The notes under the pieces were generated by a model that saw only the letters and a list, made by a program, of their open reading frames with translations, was not told where the DNA came from and made no database searches. Position numbers and translations under genes: made by a program. Below are positions 1 through 9,841 of a stretch of DNA of 64,000 bases, in pieces (position 1 is the first letter of the stretch; the number at the start of each line of letters is the position of its first letter). Source of the DNA: Rhabditoides inermis (taxonomy: Eukaryota > Nematoda > Chromadorea > Rhabditida > Rhabditidae); the NCBI GenBank assembly GCA_963966185.1, contig CAWZYM010000431.1:79501-143500 (forward strand), in the 5' to 3' direction.

Positions 1-1680
1 GCTCTTCGCTCTTCGCTCTTCGCTCTTCGCTCTTTGTCTATCTTCGCTCTTTGTCTATCTTCGCTCTTCGTCTATCTTCGCTCTTCGTCTCTCTTCGCTC
101 TTCGTCTCTCTTCGCTCTTCGCTCTTCGCTCTTCGCTCTTCGCTCTTCGCTCTTCGCTCTTCGCTCTTCGCTCTTCGCTCTTCGCTCTTCGCTCTTCGCT
201 CTTCGCTCTTCGCTCTTCGCTCTTCGCTCTTCGCTCTTCGCTCTTCGCTCTTCGCTCTTCGCTCTTCGCTCTTCGCTCTTCGCTCTTCGCTCTTCGCTCT
301 TTGTCTATCTTCGCTCTTCGTCTATCTTCGCTCTTCGTCTCTCTTCGCTCTTCGTCTCTCTTCGCTCTTCGCTCTTCGCCGCTCTTCGCTCTTCGCTCTT
401 CGCTCTTCGCTCTTCGCCGCTCTTCGCTCTTCGCTCTTCGCTCTTCGCTCTTCGCTCTTCGCTCTTCGCTCTTCGCTCTTCGCTCTTCGCTCTTCGCTCT
501 TCGCTCTTCGCTCTTCGCTCTTCGCTCTTCGCTCTTCGCTCTTCGCTCTTTGTCTATCTTCGCTCTTCGTCTATCTTCGCTCTTCGTCTCTCTTCGCTCT
601 TCGTCTATATTCGCTCTTCGCTCTTCGTCTCTCTTCGCTCTTCGTCGCTCTTCGCTCTTCGCTCTTCGCTCTTCGTTTCTCTTCGCTCTTCGCTCTTCGC
701 TCTTCGCTCTTCGCTCTTCGCTCTTTGTCTATCTTCGCTCTTTGTCTATCTTCGATCTTCGTCTATCTTCGCTCTTCGTCTCTCTTCGCTCTTCGTCTCT
801 CTTCGCTCTTCGCTCTTCGTCTCTCTTCGCTCTTCGTCTCTCTTCGCTCTTCGCTCTTCGTTTCTCTTCGCTCTTCGCTCTTCGTCTCTCTTCGCTCTTC
901 GCTTTTCGCTCTTCGCTCTTCGTCTCTCTTCGCTCTTCTTCTCTCTTCGCTCTTCGCTCTTCGTTTCTCTTCGCTCTTCGTCTCTCTTCGCTCTTCGCTC
1001 TTCGTCGCTCTTCGCTCTTCGCTCTTCGCTCTTCGCTCTTCGCTCTTCGTCGCTCTTCGCTCTTCGCTCTTCGCTCTTCGCTCTTCGCTCTTCGCTCTTC
1101 GCTCTTCGCTCTTCGCTCTTCGCTCTTCGCTCTTCGCTCTTCGCTCTTCGCTCTTCGCTCTTCGCTCTTCGCTCTTTGTCTATCTTCGCTCTTTGTCTAT
1201 CTTCGCTCTTCGTCTCTCTTCGCTCTTCGCTCTTCGTTTCTCTTCGCTCTTCGCTCTTCGTTTCTCTTCGCTCTTCGCTCTTCGTTTCTCTTCGCTCTTC
1301 GTTTCTCTTCGCTCTTCGTTTCTCTTCGCTCTTCGCTCTTCGCTCTTCGCTCTTCGCTCTTCGCTCTTCGCTCTTCGTCTCTCTTCGCTCTTCGCTCTTC
1401 GTTTCTCTTCGCTCTTCGCTCTTCGTTTCTCTTCGTTTCTCTTCGCTCTTCGCTCTTCGCTCTTTGTCTATCTTCGCTCTTTGTCTATCTTCGCTCTTCG
1501 TCTCTCTTCGCTCTTCGTATCTCTTCGCTCTTCGTCTCTCTTCGCTCTTCGCTCTTCGTTTCTCTTCGCTCTTCGCTCTTCGTTTCTCTTCGCTCTTCGC
1601 TCTTCGTTTCTCTTCGCTCTTCGCTCTTCGTTTCTCTTCGTCTCTCTTCGCTCTTCGCTCTTCGCTCTTCGCTCTTCTCT
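1..1680. repeat. CTCTTCG-type satellite array in intron 5 of C6 gene S0 (left-truncated by window)
   Basis: The array is built from a 7-mer (TTCGCTC) mixed with 10-mers (TTCGTCTCTC, TTCGTCTATC, TTCGTTTCTC). It lies directly downstream, on the minus strand, of the donor of S0 exon 5 (donor 1684-1689), so it is intronic. The first ~500 bp are mostly pure 7-mer; 10-mer variants become common later. No other sequence is embedded in it. Confidence 0.9.
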
Positions 1681-3074
1681 CTCACTCACCGATCTCGCAT
1701 CGATCTCGAGTGTGAAGTCCTTACCGCTGTCCAACTAAAACACAGAAACTCAATTTGAACTGTTCCGATATCAACTCATTCTCAACCCCCTCTCCACTTC
1801 TACTTTTATCTCTGTAGCCGAATCCGCACATTGAGAAATGTTGTGCGGCGACAAGCGCATTACCAAACTTTTCTCGATTGTTTGCGCCATTTCTTCTACT
1901 GCTGGCCCTCGAAAACAGGAGACCCACTAAAAAGGTAAGAAAATTCGATATGCTAATTTCGGAGGAGATAAAAAAACTATTTCTTTTGTGAGTGCAGTAT
2001 CAGTCGGAAGAAAAGAAGGACATTGATTGCCTTTTCCGTGGATGGCTTCTTTGGAATAAAGATTGGCTCACATTGAGGTTCACTCCAAAGATATCCTCCC
2101 ACTCGGATGGTGCTTCGCAGAGAAGAGTGGCTGTGAGGCAGCCACCGCTCTCCTAGAATCAAGCACCGTCTCTCCCTCCCTCCCTCCCTCCCCCTCTCCA
2201 CTCACTCCAATTGTGACGGGTCCATTGGGCAGCTGCTCATCTGGATCCTCTGGCTTCTGCGACAGCTGAGACTCCTTGCACGTGTTGCAGGCTGGAAGAG
2301 TGTTTGAAACACATGCTCGCAACCTACGCCGTCTCTCTCTCTCTCTCTCTCTCTCTTCCCACGGGTCAGATACTCGTAGAGAGCACTATAAAAGAGAGCG
2401 CGCAGACCGCGTCGCGTGCCCACCACACACGCGCTGCAGCGGCTGGCGTCTCGCCGATTCTCACTATATATGTCAAAGACGTACAGACCAAACTTACAGA
2501 CTGGCGTAGTGGTTGTCGTTGTTGAGACAGTGGTTGTGGTTGGAACCGTCGTTGTTGTGGGTACGGTAGTCGTTGTGGGTACGGTAGTCGTAGGTACAGT
2601 AGTAGTTGGTGCCGTAGTTGTGGGCGCGGTTGTTGTTGGTGTCGTAGTAGGTACAGTAGTTGTGGGTACAGTAGTTGTGGGTACAGTAGTTTTGGGTACA
2701 GTAGTTGTGGGTACAGTAGTTGTGGGTACCGTAGTAGTAGGTACCGTAGTGGTAGGTACCGTAGTAGTGGGTACCGTGGTAGTAGGTACCGTAGTTGTGG
2801 GTACAGTAGTAGTTGTTGTTACCGTGGTGGTAGTAGTAGTAACTGGGGTAGTTGTAGTAATAGGTTTCGTAGAAGTGGTGGTCGGTATTGTTGTCGTTAT
2901 CGGCGTTTTTGAAGTGGTAGCTGAAACGTAACATAACAATTTCAACTGCAAATAATACCACTTACTCTGCGGTTTCCTAGTAGTCGTCAGTACAGGATTC
3001 GAAGGCTGAGTCTTCATACATCCCTCAACATACTGTAGCAACAATAGCGAAACGACGACGGTAACGAATCTCAT
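1..3074 (-). CDS. C6-domain mucin-like secreted protein, gene S0 (3' end outside window)
   Basis: Exons on the minus strand are 2966-3074, 2498-2920, 2206-2291, 2072-2152 and 1690-1734; the last exon lies beyond the left edge through a satellite-filled intron. The 248 visible residues are a signal peptide (MRFVTVVVSLLLLQYVEG), CMKTQPSNP, a Thr/Pro repeat region of VPTTT units (residues ~37-177), then most of a C6 domain with CNTC, SGGC and LLC cysteines. Exon phases agree throughout. The ATG at 3074 is preferred over an in-frame ATG at 3104 because it puts the hydrophobic core at the N-terminus. Exon 1 and the 5' flank match gene G2, while exons 3-5 match S1/S2. A secreted, O-glycosylated extracellular protein is inferred; the biochemical role of C6 domains is unknown. 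Confidence 0.8.
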
Positions 3075-3162
3075 AGCAGCAGTCTCGAGCGCTTTCTCCC
3101 GCATCCTCTTTCACCCATCCTTGTTTAGACCACCCATTCTCGGACCACCCTGCGCTTACTTT

Positions 3163-3470
3163 TTACCCGCACGCGCGGCGAGAGTTTTTGCTGCATGATT
3201 TCTCTATGGTAGTGGGTGATAAGGTGTTTGGATATCCGGAACTGGAAAGAGTGCAGGCCACACAGTTTTTGTCACATAACTGAAACACGACATAACAATT
3301 TCCACTGCGCGAGTACATAATACCACTTACTTTCCTGGAAGTAGTCGTCAGCACAGGATTCGAGGGCTGAGTCCTCATACATCCCTCAGCATACTGTAGC
3401 AGCAATAGCAAAAGGACGACGCAAGCGAAAAGACGACGCAAACAAAATGACAACGCAACTCATCGCAACA
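3163..3470 (-). pseudogene. C6 gene relic: exon 1 and fused fragments
   Basis: The minus strand keeps an exon 1 (LLLLLLQYAEGCMRTQPSNP... ending at donor 3325-3330), but the only ATG (3470) is in another frame and stops early. The Thr-rich exon 2 is missing: after a normal-looking TTTCAG there is only a short stretch and then sequence shared with the flank at 7233-7340. It is a decayed paralogue of S0 and G2 with its own upstream TGATAAG at 3627-3633. Confidence 0.65.
3217..3223 (+). promoter_or_regulatory. TGATAAG (GATA-factor type) site upstream of S0
   Basis: TGATAAG lies 143 bp upstream of the S0 start, inside a block (GGCGAGAG...GTGATAAGGTGTTT) found upstream of every C6 gene of the S, G and M types here. 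GATA-factor binding is inferred from the known nematode intestinal consensus. Confidence 0.5.
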
Positions 3471-3626
3471 GTCTCGCGATTCCAGCCGCTTCTGCTAATA
3501 TGCGAGAGCGACTCCTCGCGTTATTTGAATGTGACCACCCACGATCTCGAACCGCAGTGCGTAGATCTTTTTACAACCCGCGCCGCGAGAGTAGTTTTTG
3601 CTTCGGTCTATCTCATTCACAGTGGG

Positions 3627-3633
3627 TGATAAG
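3627..3633 (+). promoter_or_regulatory. TGATAAG site upstream of the C6 relic
   Basis: Same conserved GTGATAAGGTGTT block as in intact paralogues, about 157 bp upstream of the relic ATG at 3470. It shows that the promoter block was duplicated together with the gene. Confidence 0.4.
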
Positions 3634-3708
3634 GTGTTCCGATATCCAATCGCGATTGTGTGTTTTTGTGAGGTATTGTGCTGCGCCAATACACAACATA
3701 TGAGCGGA

Positions 3709-3734
3709 GGAGATGGAATGATCATTCCATCTCC
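3709..3734. repeat. 26-bp perfect palindrome
   Basis: GGAGATGGAATGA is followed immediately by its exact reverse complement, with no spacer. Confidence 0.8.
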
Positions 3735-5478
3735 ACTGTCTTTGTACCGACGATGCGACGATGACCATCGGAATACAAAACGGAACTGCTTCGACCAAAG
3801 TAACCTGCGGACATTTTACGACCTGAAATACGGCGTCAAAATCTTGCATCGAACAAGCGTCGCATGCTTGCTAGACGTGCTACTCGAGCAGGCGCCGATC
3901 GCCAATATGAGCCGGTCGATCGCTGATTCGAGGCCGAAGTACGGAATGCTCTAGCGGTCCCGAAGGCTGGGCTTGCCGCACCAACGCCGCACCAATCCTT
4001 CACCGTGGTCATGTCAGTTGTCGTTTTTTTCGCAATGTGTCTCTGGAATTGTGTGTGCTTACTAGCAATTAGCTACGACTCGTCGGTCTCTCGGTCTTGT
4101 GGGTCGAGGTGTCGCGGCGACTCTCCGCCATACAAGTAGTCCTTGATCTTCGGGTGGTAAGATCATCGAATTGAAGTGAAACACTTTATCGCCGAATTTC
4201 CGGCGGACGAACTACTATTTTTCGATGGCTACTTTCGGTTTGAAAACTATACCGATCGGGAAAGAGAGCTAGGCGTCCTTCTCGCGACTCACCATAACTC
4301 AAAAATACTAGTGCAGTGAAATAGTTGATAACTATAATAAATCAGTAAGGTTCCTTATCCGGCACGAGTCGTTTGAAGGCATTATAGCGCTCGAGGATAA
4401 TCAGTACTAACGAGTGAATGTTGGCGCGTCTTATCTAATGAAACTTTGACGCGCGTCAAAGCTTCATACCATTCGTTTTTTTTTTGCATTGGTCGTAAGT
4501 GTGGCTTTAAGTGTGTCGTGGTGAAATGAGCCCAAAATAAGTTGACTCTTTTCACGAGAGACATTCACCATTCACGACCACCCGATTTCCCCAATTTTGT
4601 TTTGGGACTACCTCTTTTACGGCGCCTCTGTGGCGCGCGCTGCGGCCTGCAGGTGGATATGTGAATGAAAGGACACGTCAGCCTCACTGGCCGCCCACTG
4701 GCCGAAACGCCGCCGCCTCGCGTGCTCGCGTGCACGGCGGACTCGTCGTGTTTCCCGCCCCTCACAATTTGTCTCTACTGGATGTTCCGCGGATAATCCT
4801 GGGTTTGACAAAGGCCATTGAATGATGTTTTCATTTTGACGAAACGTGGATACCCAAAGTCGAGCTCGCGATGGCTGGTCGCCAAGAAAAGTCTGCAATG
4901 CGCTTAGTTCAGAACACTGTTTGTTCAAATCATCGACATGGAGACATACTAGCGTCACAGGCGCCGCCGCCTCGGTTTTTTGTTCGATAATGAGCCCTGT
5001 TTTTTGTTGTTGTTTTGAAACGGCCCCAAAGTGTGAACATTGGACATGCATTGCTCTTCTTGATAGTGTAATGTTAGAAAATCGTTCAAATGTTTTGGCA
5101 CCAATCACTTTTCACCAAAAAAAAACCTGAGCTATCAGCGACCCAGTTATAACAGTATTTGACGTATAAGTAGTAAATGTCGCTGACCCACGCTGTAATA
5201 AACACAAACAAAGCACATTTCAAAAACAACAACAAAGTACATATTTACTATCAACCGTCGAAAACCGGCGTCATAAAGGAATAGAATCTGCATGAAAGTC
5301 TAGTGATCTGAGAAAGAAACACTGCGTTCTGGGAAAGAACATGGAAACAATCGACCAAAAGAGGGAAAGGGGTACGTAGAAATCTGTGTGTGTTCTTGTA
5401 AGATCGTGTAATGTGTTTGTGTCTAGTTGCACCACAACTGTGCCAACTACTATCGCTGGCACCGTAGTGGTGGGAGGA
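3735..5478. other. Unassigned spacer with relics of a dispersed repeat
   Basis: No gene could be supported. Positions 3740-3860 are an inverted, diverged copy of the repeat seen upright at 8020-8120 and in each 8-kb unit (around 17225-17320: CGCCGGATTTCCGG...ACTTTCGCCGACGCAG). A weaker upright match lies at 4180-4260. A 163-codon minus-strand frame (4617-5108) has no recognisable domain and is not called. Around 5427-5475, in the 3' flank of G2, a short sense/antisense pair of VPTTT-like repeat units lies head to head. Confidence 0.5.
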
Positions 5479-5933
5479 CTAGAATCCGAAGCCATCGCAT
5501 TTCCAGTCAGCAATGGTCGCCCCCTCATCCTTCCACATACCGTCCGCGCCGCAAGTCAGAGTCAAAGACGCCTAGAAAGTTTACCTCTCCCTCTCTCCCT
5601 CCCTCTTCATTCCTCTCCCTCTCCTTCCCTCTCTCCCTCTCTCCCTCTCTCCCGCTCTCCCTCCCTCACCGATCTCGCGTCTCCTATGAGGCCCTGCTCT
5701 TTGCCGCTATCCAACTGCAATAATCAGATTTTTCGTAAAAGTCACAGGCCTATTGGTTACCAGTTGAACTGAAAAGATGCCCATATCTCATTATGGATCT
5801 TTCTTGACTGAGAGGCCACAATTTAATTGTCTTACAATGATGCTTATTGAGATGATGCCCCATTCGGGACGCGCTTCACAGAGAAGAGTCGCCGTGGCAC
5901 AGACACCGCTCGTCTAGAAGTAAGGTAAGCCCC

Positions 5934-5990
<57 letters not shown>

Positions 5991-7135
5991 CCTCTCTCTC
6001 ACCCGCCCTTTCTCTCTCTCTCTCTCACTCACCCGCTTTTTCTATCCCTCTCTCTTTCTCTCCACTCACCCCAACCGTGACCGATCCAATCGGGAGCTCC
6101 TCGGTTGGTACGTTCGGATCCGGCTTATGTGACAGCTGAGACTCCTTGCACGTGTTGCAGGCTGGAAGAACAGTTCAAACACATTCAGTATATGAACTTG
6201 AAACCAAAAAGTGAGTCGCCTGTCGTTCTCTCCCTCCCTCTCCCTCTCTCTTGTGATTTGTTGTGATATGGACGCTTTTGTCTTGTGCAAGCCTCGTGGC
6301 TTCTCAAGTCGTTTCCTCCATCACTCCTGTTTGTTCCTATGAAACCTGCATTGTGCAGTAGTCAATTGTTTATACTTTTTTGGAAAGTCCGTCGTAATCT
6401 TTTCTCATATATCTTTGATTGCTCATATTTTTGTGTGACGCGGATATGATTCTGCAATGAATGAATTATTTGATTAATAGCGCACAAACCGCTTGCTCAC
6501 CATCCGCGCTTTACGGCCGCTGAGCCTTACCAGGAGCGCACTTCAATCTGGCTATACCAAAGCTCAAACTCACAGACTGGCGTAGTAGTCGTTGTTGCGA
6601 CAGTGGTTGTGGTTGGAACCGTCGTTGTTGTGGGTACGGTAGTCGTTGTGGGTACGGTAGTCGTTGGTACAGTCGTAGTTGGTGCGGTAGTTGTGGGTGC
6701 AGTTGTCGTTGGTACCGTAGTTGTAGGTACCGTAGTGGTAGGTACCGTAGTAGTAGGTACAGTAGTTGTGGGTACCGTAGTAGTAGGTACCGTAGTGGTA
6801 GGTACCGTAGTAGTGGGTACCGTGGTAGTGGGTACCGTGGTAGTAGGTACCGTAGTTGTGGGTACAGTAGTAGTTGTTGTTACCGTGGTGGTAGTAGTAG
6901 TAACTGGGGTAGTTGTAGTAATAGGTTTAGTAGAAGTGGTGGTCGGTATTGTTGTCGTTATCGGCGTTTTTGAAGTGGTAGCTGAAACGTAACATAACAA
7001 TTTCAACTGCAAATAATACCACTTACTCTGCGGTTTCCTAGTAGTCGTCAGAACAGGATACGAAGGCTGAGTCTTCATACATCCCTCAACATACTGTAGC
7101 AACAATAGCGAAACGACGACGGTAACGAATCTCAT
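5479..7135 (-). CDS. C6-domain mucin-like secreted protein, gene G2 (complete)
   Basis: Six exons on the minus strand: 7027-7135, 6574-6981, 6070-6161, 5836-5913, 5670-5714 and 5479-5571. All phases are consistent and predict 274 residues. The order is a signal peptide (1-18), an N-terminal Cys-containing CMKTQPS segment, VPTTT mucin repeats (~37-172), then a complete C6 domain (173-274) with cysteines in CNTC, GVC, LLC, LTC and WKC, ending GFGF. Start 7135 was chosen because TATAAG at 7169-7176 would place transcription initiation downstream of the alternative in-frame ATG at 7165. Intron 5 is only 98 nt of CT-rich sequence, whereas in S1 and S2 it is over 4 kb of satellite. A secreted or cuticle/gut-lumen protein is inferred from domain type; the function is unknown. 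Confidence 0.85.
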
Positions 7136-7168
7136 AGCAGCAGTCTCGAGCGCTTTCTCCCGCATCCT

Positions 7169-7176
7169 CTTATAAG
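7169..7176 (-). promoter_or_regulatory. TATA-like box of gene G2
   Basis: CTTATAAG lies about 34-41 bp upstream of the chosen G2 ATG. The aligned S0 promoter lacks it because of a 9-bp deletion. Confidence 0.5.
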
Positions 7177-7286
7177 CGTTTCACCCATCCTTGTTTAGAC
7201 CACCCATTCTCGGACCACCCTGCGCTTACTTTTTACCCGCACGCGCGGCGAGAGTTTTTGCTGCGTGATTTCTCTATGGTAGTGGG

Positions 7287-7293
7287 TGATAAG
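7287..7293 (+). promoter_or_regulatory. TGATAAG site upstream of G2
   Basis: Conserved GATA-factor type site 152 bp upstream of the G2 start, in the same sequence context as in S0. Confidence 0.5.
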
Positions 7294-7339
7294 GTGTGTG
7301 GATATCCGGAACTGGAAAGAGTGCAGGCAGTTTTTGTCA

Positions 7340-7445
7340 CTTGATTTATTCGCTTTCGGGACGATGATTCGAATCGACGTGTCGAGTGTCCGGGCTTTTT
7401 AGAGAGTTGCGACTCGCTTGCACGTATTGCAGGTTGCAGGTGAAG
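7340..7445 (-). pseudogene. Relic of C6 exon 3
   Basis: The minus strand shows TGCAATACGTGCAAG, which aligns with the CNTCK start of C6 exon 3 of G2 and S0, but a one-base insertion then breaks the frame. No neighbouring exons 4-6 are seen, so this is a fragment of another decayed copy. Confidence 0.5.
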
Positions 7446-7560
7446 GGACAAACAATTGTGAATTTCGGGTGACTATAGGCCTTTCCCCCGCCCCCGTCTA
7501 TCGTACGGCACTTTACGGCAGTTCCCTTTCCGAATATCTCCCAGACACCTTTCGATGGTT

Positions 7561-8379
7561 TTATTGCTGGTCCAAGTTCATTCGGCAGTAGTGAATTTTA
7601 ACTTGGCGGTCTCATTGGCATTGCGCATAATTCGCTGTGCATTAATTCATTAGAAAGAATGGGAAATCAGATGCGAATGCGCCAAAGAGAGCGGTCGGTT
7701 TTGCAAATAACTCCGTTCGGAAAAGGTCAATTGGAAAAGGTCATCGAAGTAATCCCGACAAACGCTTATTTTAGGTTATTGATAACTCTAAAACTAAACT
7801 GTAAAAAAAAATCGATGAAAAAAATCGAACGCCTGAAACGGCGTATTCAAGTAGTGCACAACAGTTTTGGCTCCTGAGTTGAGCTAGAGGGCTCAAATTT
7901 GGATATGTTGTGTACAAGACCTGTCCCGAAAATCGCTTGTTTTACGATTTTTGAAAATCGTTCATTGTTCACCCTGGCTGTGATGAAATGATCGTAAGAA
8001 ACGGTTACGTGAAACGCGAAACTTTAACGCCGGATTTCCGGACGGAGAATGCCCGTAGGCTACTTTCGCCGACGCAGTTCTGTTTTGAATTCCGATGCCC
8101 ATCTTCGGTACAAAAACGGTAGAGATCGGGGCTGGGGGGGGGGGGGGGAGGTGTCCTCCCCGCGTCAGTACTCGCGCACGCTCTCATTGCTGACGTCATT
8201 ATGCCTTATTGTTTGATATATTGTTAGATATAAGGATATCCATATGACGTCCTTATCCCTCCATATACACCATTATACGTGTTTGAGACGGTACTTGAAA
8301 GAATAGAGCTGCGACAATCTCGCACGCGTCACCGCATTCTAGAACGCTTAGTCTCTCTTCTCTTTGCTATATCACTCTC
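7561..8379. repeat. Isolated left copy of part of the 8-kb unit (U0)
   Basis: It starts at TTATTGCTGGTCC and matches 16773-17590 of unit U1 closely, including the poly-A and poly-G tracts with different lengths. Homology stops abruptly inside CTCTCACTCTC, before the region with the (CAA)n tract. This copy is not next to an ET-gene tail, so it may be the source of the sequence joined to the ET tail in units U1, U2, U3 and U5. Confidence 0.75.
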
Positions 8380-8906
8380 ACTCTCCGAGGAGGAATAAGA
8401 AGAAGATCTGAGTGAATATATGACGCATTAGAAACAGTATAACTATTCCTGTATAGGTTAATAATAGTTATCACTTGTACATTACATACAAACATTCAGT
8501 GAAATGAACATGTTGGCAAGAGACGATCAAAATGAGACCTTGAATGTAAAGATGGGATGATCCTGACACACTTTGAACCACATACTTTGATATATAACAT
8601 GAGATCACCTAACTGAAACATCAATGGCTGAAATCAGTAATGAAAGTGAAATTCATGTGCTATGAATAGGGCAGTGAGATCCGGACGGCCGAGATAATTC
8701 ATTAAACATTTTGTTTGGGAAGATTGGATGACTGTAAATACATTTTCAGTATTTTTACTTCACACGATATCGCAGACTCTAACAAAATTGTGACCTTCAA
8801 ATTCAGTACTGAAACTCAACATAATGAAACATGAGCTGGAGACTCGGATTGCCGAGAGGAATCGATAAAGCTATTGACCGCCCCGATCGGTTGACCCTGT
8901 AACCCA
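8380..8906. other. Unassigned AT-rich spacer
   Basis: I see no exon structure, RNA gene or clear repeat here. Confidence 0.4.
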
Positions 8907-9150
8907 CTACGACCGCCTCACTCTGTTTGAAACACGCCGCCTCGGCGCCGTGTACCAAGAAAGTGTGTGTGTGCGGTGTAGTCGAACCCCCCTGTACAGG
9001 TCAACTTTGAAAATGTTTCCATTGGAATAGGGGTAATTCAGGCCGGCGAACTTTATTCCGTTGAGAAAACACAACATTTCGGCCTCCTTTACCACGCACT
9101 TAAAGTCTCCAAATGTTTCGCTGAAAAATGGAGGGACGTCATATCATGCT
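8907..9150 (-). other. Unrecognised coding-like relic, cut by a duplication junction
   Basis: One minus-strand frame reads without stop through YDVPPFFSETFGDFKC and VVKEAEMLCFLNGIKFAG into NYPYSNGNIFKVDLYR. The composition is protein-like but I do not recognise the family. The duplicated block at 41559 starts inside this frame (9068 corresponds to 41559), so only its upstream part is present in the second copy. Confidence 0.35.
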
Positions 9151-9179
9151 TGTAGAAGGCCCAGATCAATTCGCACGCC

Positions 9180-9596
9180 ATGAAACGCGAAGATAAGCCC
9201 CTCGTTAGTTCTCGCCCCGTTCACACTGGAACAGGTCAGAAGCGTCCTGCTCTCTATGAAACGGAATGTCTCCCTTGCCCCCGACTACGTGTCAACGGAG
9301 ATGCTTCTCCACTCGCCAGACAGCGAGATGATCGTCTCGCTGTTGAACCGCTGTGTGGAGGGAGGAGAAGTGGCTGACAGAATGGCCGACTCGCTCATCA
9401 CGCTGCTCTTCAAGAAGGCCCGTGGCCGTCTCCTCTTCAATCCTCAAGCTGCTAGTGAAGTGCATTCTGGCCCGCACACGACCGACCCTCGACGACCACC
9501 ATCCCTCGGAGCAAGCGGGTTTCCGACCTGGCTACTCGTGCGCCGACCAGATTCTCGCCTGCCGCGAGATCATCTACCGCGCCCACCGACGTAAAC
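9180..9596 (+). pseudogene. RTE-type non-LTR retrotransposon reverse transcriptase fragment
   Basis: Two plus-strand frames carry consecutive parts of an RT domain. RMADSLITLLFKKA (ending ~9420) is followed, after a deletion and frameshift, by LKLLVKCILARTRPTLDD and EQAGFRPGYSCADQI (9443-9595). The TLD-x-x-P-x-EQAGFR-x-GYS pattern is typical of RTE-like RTs. The catalytic YADD region and the endonuclease are absent, so this is a dead fragment. It lies antisense to the C6 genes, immediately downstream of S1 exon 6, and is duplicated at 41671-42087. Confidence 0.75.
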
Positions 9597-9841
9597 TGGC
9601 ACAAACACAAACCACAACAATACAAAGTACATGTTTTTTTTTTCTTTTTTTTCGATTACCGGCGACAAATAGGTCGTAGGAATAGAATCTGCATAAAAGT
9701 CTATATAAAATTGTTCGAGGAACATTGCATTCTTAATGTAGAGTGAATGGAAGGTGAGGAAGAGGGATAAATACATAGAAATCTGTGTGCTCTCTGATGA
9801 TCATATACTCCAGTGTTGAAAGTGTAGTGATGTTGTGATTG

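Noticed and set aside
2416..2931. Plus-strand TVVVG-repeat frames opposite the Thr-rich exons
   Set aside because: They are the antisense of the VPTTT repeats. The minus-strand genes have signal peptides, matched splice phases and a complete domain.
4617..5108. 163-codon minus-strand frame in the spacer
   Set aside because: Composition shifts along its length, no recognisable domain, and no promoter or splice evidence.
7659..7877. 72-codon plus-strand frame MGNQMRMRQ..., repeated in units
   Set aside because: A poly-A tract of varying length changes its frame between copies, so it is unlikely to be coding.
1..9800. CRISPR-like interpretation of the short tandem repeats
   Set aside because: There are no unique spacers of constant size. 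The repeats are simple satellites within a eukaryotic intron-exon context.
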